Positions 1-5,896 of a stretch of DNA of 6,455 nucleotides are shown here, one piece after another. The number at the start of each line of letters is the position of its first letter. The first letter of the stretch is position 1. Below the pieces are notes generated by a model. The model was given only the letters and a program-made list of their open reading frames with translations, had not been told where the DNA came from and did not search any database. A program made the translations under genes and the position numbers. Source of the stretch: CAWGQN01 sp963824885 (GTDB taxonomy: Bacteria > Actinomycetota > Actinomycetes > Actinomycetales > Microbacteriaceae); NCBI GenBank assembly GCA_963824885.1, contig CAWGQN010000006.1, positions 1-6,455 on the forward strand, in the 5' to 3' direction.

Positions 1-591
1 GAACGATTATGGAACTGGCGCAAGGCCGGCAGAGGAAATCTCTTGAGTATGGAATACCTTGGGGAAGATCGCGTTGAATTGCGATACAAGATGCCCCTCG
101 GCGAGATCGTCTTTGACTTTTTTGATCACTTGAAGAGTCGCACCCAGGGTTTTGCCTCGTTTGACTACGAACCAATGGGACACCAGGAAGCAGACCTCGT
201 CAAAGTCGATATTGTGCTGCAGGGCGAAAATGTCGATGCCTTCAGTGCGATCGTCCATCGGGATAAGGCCTACCCCTATGGCGTTCTGATGACGGAGCGA
301 TTGAAAAAACTCATTCCGCGGCAGCAATTCGAGGTGCCAATCCAAGCGGTAATTGGTTCACGAATTATTGCGCGGCAAAGCATCAAGGCCATTCGTAAAG
401 ACGTCCTGGCCAAATGCTATGGGGGAGACATCACTCGCAAGCGCAAATTGCTTGAGAAGCAAAAAGAAGGCAAGAAACGCATGAAAATGGTCGGCCGAAT
501 CGAAGTTCCTCAAGAGGCGTTCATTGCCGCGCTGTCGGGCGACGTCGAAAAAAGAAAAAAAGGTGTGAGAAGTGCGACGACGCAGCTATGA
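1..591 (+). CDS. lepA: Elongation factor 4 (LepA), C-terminal part, 5' cut by window edge
   Basis: LepA is a ribosome-binding GTPase that acts on stalled or mis-set elongating ribosomes and in 30S biogenesis. Only the C-terminal ~195 residues are here. They contain the EF-G domain V-like part and the LepA-specific tail, with the hallmark stretches KMPLGEIVFDFFD, YEPMGHQEADLVKVDI, IPRQQFEVPIQA and YGGDITRKRKLLEKQKEGKK. The GTPase domain lies upstream of the window. The first bases match LepA (TIMELAQGR) in frame 3, while everything from about position 31 is in frame 1, so one extra base sits near 27-31. The 3' end is very A-rich (547-561), which makes the exact last residues uncertain: one A fewer would end the protein at 568 instead of 591. 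The stop codon overlaps the next gene's ATG (ATGA at 588-591). Identity is very sure. Confidence 0.96.
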   Translation, partial: ERLWNWRKAGRGNLLSMEYLGEDRVELRYKMPLGEIVFDFFDHLKSRTQGFASFDYEPMGHQEADLVKVDIVLQGENVDAFSAIVHRDKAYPYGVLMTERLKKLIPRQQFEVPIQAVIGSRIIARQSIKAIRKDVLAKCYGGDITRKRKLLEKQKEGKKRMKMVGRIEVPQEAFIAALSGDVEKRKKGVRSATTQL

Positions 592-989
592 CGGTCGGGC
601 CGTCTGCTATGGAGCCAGGGGACACAGACCTGTTGAGCTATCCACCGTGGGGTGCTCTCCGTTGCACGATGCATTACGAGTCGCGTCGTCAGGGTTTCGC
701 GATTGGCACCCTCAAAGGGCACCAGCTCAGAGGTGAGGAATTTTATCTACTAGAGTGGCGCAACGACGACTCGGTGTGGCTTGTCGCGCGGTCCTTTTCG
801 ACACCAGCGATTCGTCTCGCCAAGGCGGGGCGACCGATAGTCCGGACAATTCAGCGCCAATATGTTCGCCGATTTTTTCTTGCGTTGCGCCCGGCCGGGC
901 CAGGTAGTCGGTTGCGGTGGCAGTCACAACGATTCCGGTCAGTGACCGTGCGCCTGCCGATGGGGCTTTACCCGTTTCTGCGGCGGTAG
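588..989 (+). CDS. DUF1990 family protein, apparently missing its middle
   Basis: A protein of the DUF1990 family (function unknown), commonly found between lepA and hemW in Microbacteriaceae. The family match is in two pieces. A short N-terminal piece (DLLSYPPWGAL, residues ~14-24) fits the family's opening. The C-terminal half from about residue 34 fits well: RRQGFAIGTLKGH, then GEEFYLLEW, SVWLVARSFSTPAIRLAKAG and TIQRQYVRRFFLALR. The roughly 60-80 residues normally between these pieces are absent, without a change of frame, so the protein is 133 residues instead of about 170-200. The start ATG overlaps the lepA stop by four bases. The tail after the LALRP motif (~residue 103) does not look like the family and overlaps hemW by 73 bases. 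A one-base shift near 890-900 would end it at the TAG at 905-907, just before the hemW start. It could be a deletion derivative, a pseudogene or an assembly collapse. Confidence 0.7.
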   Translation: MTVGPSAMEPGDTDLLSYPPWGALRCTMHYESRRQGFAIGTLKGHQLRGEEFYLLEWRNDDSVWLVARSFSTPAIRLAKAGRPIVRTIQRQYVRRFFLALRPAGPGSRLRWQSQRFRSVTVRLPMGLYPFLRR

Positions 990-2157
990 GTTCTGCGGAG
1001 CGCGATTTTGGCATCTACGTTCACATTCCCTTTTGCAGAGTACGCTGTGGGTATTGCGATTTCAATACCTATACCGCTACCGAGCTTCGCGGAACGCGAC
1101 AAGATGAGTTCGCTGCGCACGCAGTAAAAGAGATCGAGCTGGCGGGTTCGGTACTTCGTCATGCTGACGTTGCCGAAAGGCGAGTGTCAACCGTTTTCTT
1201 TGGGGGTGGCACGCCCACCATTTTGCCTCCCGACGATCTCGCATTAGTGCTCAACGCGATTGCGTCCCAGTGGTCAATCGACTCCGATGCTGAAATCACA
1301 ACCGAAGCGAACCCCGATTCTGTCGACGCCGACGCGCTCCTGCGTTTGGCCGACGCCGGGTTTACGCGAGTGAGCGTTGGAATACAATCGGCAGTACCGC
1401 ACGTTCTCGCGGTCCTCGACCGCACGCATGATCCTGAACGTGTTCCGCTTGTCGCCCAGTGGGCACGAGCCGCCGACCTCAGTGTGAGTCTCGACCTCAT
1501 TTATGGCGCGCCTGGAGAATCCCTTGCCGACTGGAGTAACTCAATTTCTTCGGCTCTTGCGTGTGAGCCCGACCACGTATCCGCCTACGCGCTCATCGTC
1601 GAAAAAAGGCACCAAGCTCGCGCGGCAGATCCGATCTGGCGAGTTTGCCGAGGTGGATGAGGACGCCCAAGCTGACATGTTCGAGGCGATTGATTCGGCG
1701 ATGACCGCAGCGGGATATTCCTGGTATGAAGTGAGCAATTGGACTCGCGGTGACGCACATCGTTCACGACACAATTTAGCTTATTGGCGCGGGCACGATT
1801 GGTGGGGGTCGGACCCGGGGCGCACAGTCACGTTGGGGGCGTGCGGTGGTGGAATGTGGCTGATCCTGCTGCGTACGCGGAGCGATTGTTATCGGGACAA
1901 TCTCCCGCAGCGGGGCGGGAGATTCTTAGCGAGTCGTCGCGGGCCCTTGAACGGGTGCTGTTAAAGATCGCACTCGAGAAGGAATCGCGCTCGCGGATCT
2001 TGCACCCCACGGCCGCCGCGCGGTACAAGGACTGGTTGCGCGTAGGCTTATCGATGCAGCCGCAGCAGCACAGGGTTCTGTCGTTTTAACTCTATCTGGC
2101 CGACTTCTTGCCGACGCAGTCGTTCGTGCCCTGGTTGACGAGAAGGCAGCTACTTGA
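917..2157 (+). CDS. hemW: Heme chaperone HemW (radical SAM, HemN-like), three frameshifts
   Basis: HemW binds heme and a [4Fe-4S] cluster plus S-adenosylmethionine and is thought to hand heme to target proteins. It is often mis-named coproporphyrinogen III oxidase. Visible motifs: the radical SAM cysteines C40-C44-C47 in HIPFCRVRCGYCDFNTYT (CxxxCxxC), GGGTPT, the ITTEANPDSVD strand, and the HemW-type RHNLAYWRG. GTG at 917 is the first start in frame after a stop at 905-907, and it gives the APADGALP N-terminus I recall for this family. Reading continues 917-~1601 in frame 2, then frame 0 to ~1804, frame 2 to ~1963, then frame 1 to TGA 2155-2157 (ending VVRALVDEKAAT). The breaks are one extra A in the A6 run 1602-1607, one missing G in 1804-1808, and one missing A at 1963-1965. 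The reconstructed length, about 413 residues, is normal. The family is sure; whether the breaks are real is not. Confidence 0.94.
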
Positions 2158-2593
2158 CAAAACGCTGGGCTAACGGATAACGGTAGCTGCCACCACCGTT
2201 CACCTTAACACCACCGATGAGTGAAAATACCACATTTAATATGCACAACACGAACGGGAGCCAGGCGATCACGACCATCAATACCGCCGCACCGATCGCA
2301 AAAAAGATTCCGTTCAAAATTCCACAAATAATTGACAGCACGATAAAACCGATAAGAAATGTGATTTGCCAGTTCAACGCCTCTTTGGCCTCGACGCGCG
2401 TGCGAGCACCGCGATCCTTAAAGACGAGATAAATGATCAACGACGGCAATATCCACAAGATACCACCGAAATGAGCGAGTGACGCCCACAATTTGTCATC
2501 GGACGCGCTGAGCGGACTAGCCGACGGTGATGTCGGTCGAGGAGGCTCGTTTGCGGGTGGTTCATAGGGTTGTTGGGACGTATAGTCGCTCAT
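2150..2593 (-). CDS. DUF4870 family small membrane protein
   Basis: A 147-residue protein of the DUF4870 family (Tic20-like small membrane proteins, function unknown). The N-terminal ~30 residues are rich in proline, serine and glutamine and probably cytosolic and disordered. Then come DDKLWASLAHFGGIL leading into a first membrane segment (~35-57), the family signature VEAKEALNWQIT (~67-78), two further hydrophobic stretches (~79-128), and a C-terminal SYRYPLAQRF motif typical of the family. I chose ATG 2593 because it has a strong ribosome binding site (GGAAAGG, 8 bases upstream). An in-frame ATG 111 bases further upstream adds residues unlike the family. It is convergent with hemW, sharing its last 8 bases (2150-2157), and divergent from hrcA. 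It is the only recognisable full-length gene here with no sign of frameshift. Confidence 0.9.
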   Translation of the reverse strand: MSDYTSQQPYEPPANEPPRPTSPSASPLSASDDKLWASLAHFGGILWILPSLIIYLVFKDRGARTRVEAKEALNWQITFLIGFIVLSIICGILNGIFFAIGAAVLMVVIAWLPFVLCILNVVFSLIGGVKVNGGGSYRYPLAQRFVK

Positions 2594-2601
2594 GATTGGT
2601 G

Positions 2602-2608
2602 CCTTTCC
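2602..2608 (-). promoter_or_regulatory. Ribosome binding site of the DUF4870 gene
   Basis: On the minus strand this reads GGAAAGG, eight bases before the ATG at 2593. It fixes that start over the upstream in-frame ATG at 2704. Confidence 0.75.
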
Positions 2609-2634
2609 GGTGACCGAAAATCGCAGTGAGGCGG

Positions 2635-2640
2635 AGTATA
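2635..2640 (-). promoter_or_regulatory. Possible -10 box for the DUF4870 gene
   Basis: The minus strand reads TATACT, 41 bases before the start codon, a reasonable -10 hexamer. I see no convincing -35 hexamer at the right spacing, so this is a weak call. Confidence 0.3.
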
Positions 2641-2705
2641 TGCTGTCGTGAGGACGATCACGGCAGCGTTGCCGCATGCATAACCTACTGCATATTGTGG
2701 GCAAT

Positions 2706-2728
2706 CATTGGTCGCCGCGCGCCCAATG
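2706..2728. repeat. Short inverted repeat CATTGG-N11-CCAATG upstream of hrcA
   Basis: Perfect six-base arms (2706-2711 and 2723-2728) around an 11-base GC-rich centre. It lies where a -35 element for the TATAAT box at 2743 would sit, so it could be an operator, but arms this short also occur by chance. Confidence 0.3.
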
Positions 2729-2742
2729 CTACCAAAGTGCAT

Positions 2743-2748
2743 TATAAT
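2743..2748 (+). promoter_or_regulatory. -10 box of the hrcA promoter
   Basis: A perfect TATAAT whose last base is the first base of the CIRCE operator. No good -35 hexamer is visible 16-18 bases upstream. Transcription starting some 7 bases downstream would begin inside CIRCE, so bound HrcA would block it directly. Confidence 0.55.
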
Positions 2749-2774
2749 TGGCACTCAAGACGGACGAGTGCCAA
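2748..2774. promoter_or_regulatory. CIRCE operator (HrcA binding site)
   Basis: TTGGCACTC, nine bases, then GAGTGCCAA: a perfect inverted repeat. The classical CIRCE consensus is TTAGCACTC-N9-GAGTGCTAA. Each arm here differs at one symmetric position (third base A to G, matched by T to C on the other side), so the symmetry is kept. It lies between the TATAAT box and hrcA, the usual place for HrcA auto-repression. Loss of HrcA binding at heat shock would release hrcA and, through read-through, dnaJ. Confidence 0.93.
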
Positions 2775-2786
2775 AGATATGCGTGC

Positions 2787-2793
2787 AGAGAGG
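2787..2793 (+). promoter_or_regulatory. Ribosome binding site of hrcA
   Basis: AGAGAGG, nine bases before GTG 2803. It supports that start over the in-frame ATG at 2779, which sits only four bases after CIRCE with no ribosome binding site. Confidence 0.65.
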
Positions 2794-2802
2794 CGGTCGA
2801 GC

Positions 2803-3825
2803 GTGGTTTCGGAACGCGGTCTTCAAGTGCTCCGAGTAATTGTGCAAGACTACGTAGCTTCTCGTGAACCCGTCGGGTCAAAATCAATCGTTGAGCGCCA
2901 TTCTTTTGGGGTGTCGGCCGCCACAATTCGAATGATATGGCCCTTCTTGAAGAAGAAGAATTGATTGCTGCCCCTCACACGTCTTCCGGTCGCGTGCCGA
3001 CGGATATTGGGTACCGTGTGTTTGTCGACCGGCTTGCCGACCTGCGCCCAATGACCAGCGCGCAAAAACAGGCGATCGAAACATTTCTTGGCGCTGCTCC
3101 CAGCCTCGATGACGTTCTTGTGAGAACTGTGCGGTTACTGTCGCAATTGACCGCATCAGGTGGCGCTCGTGCAGTATCCGTCGCTCGACCACGCGCGTAT
3201 TTTGCACGTCGAATTCGGGCGCTTGATCGCAGGCGCTTGATTTCAATCCTCATTACGAATATTGGTCGAGTCGAGCAGTCGGTCGTTGAGCTTCCTCGAG
3301 ACATAGACTCCGAATTTTTGGTTGAGCTACGCAATAAAATTTGCACCGCGGCGGTAGGCCAAAACCTCGTGGAGGCGGCCATCACGTTGGACAGCGTGCT
3401 CGGCGATTTCGAGGACGCGAAGCACTCCCGTGTCAAGATTGTCGTGGCCACTCTTGTCGATCAGATTTGTGCAAGCCGACCAGAGAAGCTCGTTATGGCT
3501 GGGACGGCAAATCTCGGTGCGCACCGAAAATGACTTTTCTGGCAGCGTCTCTCCGGTGCTTGATGCGATTGAAGAGCAAGTGGCATTGCTGACCTTATTC
3601 GGAGAAATGGCGAGTGACCAACACGGCGTTTCGGTCAGCATCGGGCACGAAAATACGCCGGTCGGTTTGCAAGAGACGTCCGTCCTTGCGAGCGGGTATC
3701 GTTCGTCAGGCGGTGATCTTGCGAAGGTTGGAGTCCTTGGACCGACGCGAATGGATTACCCCAACAATATGGCAGTTGTACGCGCGGTGGCGCGGTACCT
3801 GTCGCGCTTGCTCGATGAAACGTAA
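2803..3825 (+). CDS. hrcA: Heat-inducible transcription repressor HrcA, four frameshifts
   Basis: HrcA is the dimeric repressor that binds CIRCE and controls chaperone genes. The start GTG 2803 gives VVSERGLQVLRVIVQDYV, matching the family N-terminus. The winged-helix part follows (SREPVGSKSIVERHSFGVSA, then NDMALLEEEELI and HTSSGRVPT), then the GAF-like dimer domain and the ending GVLGPTRMDYPNNMAVVRAV. An A is missing at 2931 (frame 1 to 0). An extra base near 3153-3156 and a missing G at 3217-3219 throw about 60 bases out of frame; the true reading there is QVALVQYPSLDHARILHVE. An extra G at 3516-3517 moves the rest to frame 1, stopping at TAA 3823-3825. The rebuilt length, about 340 residues, is normal. 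It sits behind its own operator and 56 bases before dnaJ, a typical actinobacterial hrcA-dnaJ unit. Confidence 0.95.
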
Positions 3826-3870
3826 TCGTTTGTCGTCGGCGGAGCATTATTAGCATCAACGAATCGAACG

Positions 3871-3875
3871 AAGGG
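3871..3875 (+). promoter_or_regulatory. Ribosome binding site of dnaJ
   Basis: AAGGG, six bases before GTG 3882. The ATG at 3878 is in another frame and stops after three codons, so GTG is the start. Confidence 0.7.
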
Positions 3876-3881
3876 CCATGA

Positions 3882-4997
3882 GTGGCTGATCACTACGAAG
3901 TACTTGGCGTGGCGCGGAAAGCGTCCGCAGATGAAATTAAGAGAGCGTACCGCCGACTCGCGCGCGAATTGCATCCCGATGTCAATCCCAGCGCGGAGGC
4001 CGCGGAAAAATTCAAGGCGGTCACACACGCGTACGATGTCTTGAGCGATCCAAACGAGCGGCAGCAGTATGACCTCGGCCCGCAAGCCGGTTTTGGATCA
4101 GGAGCGAATTTTGGCGCTTTCGGCGACATATTCGAAACTTTTTTCGGAAGTGGTGGAGGATCGCAACGTAGCCCGCGTTCGAGGCGTGAACGAGGGCACG
4201 ATTCGCTCGTGCGTGTAGAAGTGGAACTCGACGACGTGATTTTCGGTGTTCGGCGCGACATCGAAATAGACACCTGTGGTGAGATGCGAAACGTGTAAGG
4301 GCTCGTGTTGCCAACTAGGCACGAGCGAAACGACGTGCGATATTTGCGGCGGTTCTGGCAAATCCAGCGCGCGGTTCGGTCCCTCCTCGGCAACGTGATG
4401 ACGTCGAGTCCGTGTGGCACGTGTCGCGGATATGGCACGGTCATTCTCAGTCCATGTGTGACGTGTCAGGGGCACGGGCGAGTGCGGCACGTCGTACGGT
4501 TTCGGTCGAGATTCCATCTGGGAGTCGAGACGGGGCTTCGCTTGCAAATGCCGGGGAGCGGAGAAGTCGGTCCCGCAGGGGGCCCAAACGGCGACCTCTT
4601 TCCTTGAAATCAAGGTTCGACACCACGATGTCTTCAAGTCGACACGGCGATGATCTCTTTGTGTACGCTCGAAGTTCCGATGGCGGATGCGATACTTGGC
4701 GCTCGCACCACGGTAGCCGGGTTTGACCGCGAGGTTAACCTCTCCGACCTCAAGCCCGGCACGCAGAGCGGTGACGTTTTCACCGTAAAAGCGCGTGGAC
4801 TCTCCAAATTACGGGGAACCGGTCGGGGCGACTTGCGAGTGGGCATTCAAGTGGTCACGCCCACAAAGCTCGATAACCGCGAGCGGGAACTCATTCAGCA
4901 ATTCGCTGCGGGGGGCGAGATCGCGTTTCGCCCGAACTGACGCATTTTCAGCAGGGGTATATTCGCCAAACTTCGGGACCGTTTTCTGAACGTGTGA
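3882..4997 (+). CDS. dnaJ: Chaperone DnaJ (Hsp40, type I), nine frameshifts
   Basis: DnaJ delivers unfolded proteins to DnaK and stimulates its ATPase. In order: J domain (residues 1-~66) with HPD at 31-33; a short G/F-rich linker (GFGSGANFGAFGDIFETFFGSGGG); a zinc-binding region (about 4285-4478) with CETCKGSC, CDICGGSG, CGTCRGYG and CVTCQGHG; then the substrate-binding C-terminal domains (GLRLQMPGSGEVG, NGDLF, EVPMADAILG, GRGDLRVGIQVVTPTKL) and the ending KLRDRFLNV. The first zinc repeat lacks the last glycine, as I recall for the hrcA-linked actinobacterial DnaJ2. GTG 3882 gives MADHYEVLGVAR. Breaks lie near 4275, 4357, 4486, 4523, 4602, 4636, 4661, 4910-4915 (G run) and 4958; the true stop is TGA 4995-4997. 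The length of about 370 residues is normal. Nine breaks in one chaperone gene is the densest set here. Confidence 0.95.
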
Positions 4998-4998
4998 A

Positions 4999-5017
4999 CG
5001 CCACGCGGCTCGTGGTG
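4999..5017 (+). terminator. Weak hairpin after dnaJ
   Basis: CCACG (5001-5005), a five-base loop, then CGTGG (5011-5015), extendable by one G-U and one C-G pair. It starts two bases after the dnaJ stop, but no T run follows, so it is not a standard intrinsic terminator. The call is tentative. Confidence 0.2.
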
Positions 5018-5057
5018 GACAGCCGATTCCGCGCTCACGACCGTTTAGGCTGAGAGT

Positions 5058-5441
5058 ATGGTTTCTTCCTGACGCCTCCCCCTCGATTCTTTGCCCGCAT
5101 CGTAAGTCGAGAAGTCCCGGCCGATGTTGTCGACGAGTCGGAACACATCATCGCGTTTCACGACATTGCCCCGAAAGCACCCGTTCACGTTCTTGTTGTG
5201 CCGAAGACCGAGCGTTTCGCAAACGTCGTTGAGCTCGCGGCGGGAGCTCCGATGCTCCTTGCCGAGATTGTATCGGTTGCCCAGTCGATTGCTTCCCAGC
5301 TCGCCGATGGAGCCTTTCGCTCCGTTTTAACACGGGGAGAGCGTCGGCCAGACTGTGTCGCACGTTCACGCGCATGTGCTCGCCGGAAAGCTCTCCGAGC
5401 CAACCCTCGGAGATGGGGATCGGGAGAACAATGTCGGTTGA
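5058..5441 (+). CDS. HIT-family nucleotide-binding protein, three frameshifts
   Basis: A histidine-triad protein; the family hydrolyses or transfers nucleoside monophosphates from nucleotide conjugates, and the substrate here is unknown. It reads PRFFARIVSREVPADVV, then HIIAFHDIAPKAPVHVLVVPK and NVVELAAGAPMLLAEIV. After two one-base losses (a T in 5325-5328, a G in 5334-5337) it continues FNTGESVGQTVSHVHAHVLAGKL. The catalytic triad HVHAH is at 5361-5375. The start is uncertain: the frame of the conserved part has no start codon downstream of its TGA at 5051-5053, so I take ATG 5058 with one missing C near 5068-5069. The SD-like GAGAG there is too close to the ATG. Rebuilt length is about 128 residues. 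The end overlaps ybeY by 11 bases. In relatives rsmE usually lies before it and phoH after it; both are absent. Confidence 0.88.
5422..5426 (+). promoter_or_regulatory. Ribosome binding site of ybeY
   Basis: GGGAG, four bases before ATG 5431, inside the end of the HIT gene. It supports ATG 5431 as the ybeY start and translational coupling to the HIT gene. Confidence 0.5.
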
Positions 5442-5896
5442 AACAGAATGAATCGGCCGTCGCCATCGACGACGCGAGGATCAGGCGTTTCGTCACTTAC
5501 GCGTCGATGTGATGTACGTGCACGCCGACGCCGAACTGGCAATTGTTCTCGTCGACGAAACTGCCATGGAGCAACTTCATGTGCAGTGGATGGATGAACC
5601 CGGCCCGACCGACGTGTTGAGTTTTCCAGTTGACGAGTTGCGTCCAGGAAACGAAGATTCTCCTATGCCGCCGGGCTTGCTGGGGGACATCGTTCTTTGT
5701 CCTCAAGTTGCCGAGGTGCAGGCAGAGGCCGCTGGGCACTCTCCGCTCGAAGAGTTGCTCCTTCTTACGGCGCATGGACTTCTTCATTTGCTCGGCTTCG
5801 ATCACGTGGAATCAGCAGACGAAAAAGAGATGTTTGGCGTCCAGCGCGACATTTTGGTGGTTCTTCACTCCAGGAACGAAAGTAGGCCGACGGTAA
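5431..5896 (+). CDS. ybeY: Endoribonuclease/rRNA maturation factor YbeY, three frameshifts
   Basis: YbeY is a zinc-dependent endoribonuclease needed for 16S rRNA 3' maturation and ribosome quality control. The central frame shows ELAIVLVDETAMEQLHVQWM, DEPGPTDVLSFPVDELRPG and GLLGDIVLCPQVA. The zinc site follows, HGLLHLLGFDH, with its three histidines at 5773, 5785 and 5803. The N-terminus reads MSVETE, then switches frame near 5446-5448 into NESAVAIDDARIRRFVTYA. A missing C near 5503 moves it into the main frame. Near 5860 it shifts again, to end FFTPGTKVGRR with TAA 5894-5896. That stop overlaps the next ATG (TAATG), which supports the third shift; without it ybeY would run straight into the next gene. 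The rebuilt length, about 154 residues, is normal. Confidence 0.94.
5881..5886 (+). promoter_or_regulatory. Ribosome binding site of the CNNM/CorC-type gene
   Basis: AGTAGG, nine bases before ATG 5896, inside the end of ybeY. Confidence 0.5.

Noticed and set aside
1159..1500. Long open frames on the minus strand inside hemW, hrcA and dnaJ
   Set aside because: They are arginine/serine/threonine-rich shadows of the plus-strand genes, with no recognisable domain or ribosome binding site.
2594..2704. N-terminal extension of the DUF4870 protein from ATG 2704
   Set aside because: The extra 37 residues are arginine- and cysteine-rich, unlike the family, and the internal ATG 2593 has a strong ribosome binding site.
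2779..2781. ATG as the hrcA start
   Set aside because: It lies only four bases after CIRCE with no ribosome binding site and adds eight residues not usual for HrcA; GTG 2803 has AGAGAGG at good spacing.
4992..5052. Remnant of rsmE between dnaJ and HIT
   Set aside because: None of the three frames in this 60-base gap gives wording I recognise from RsmE.
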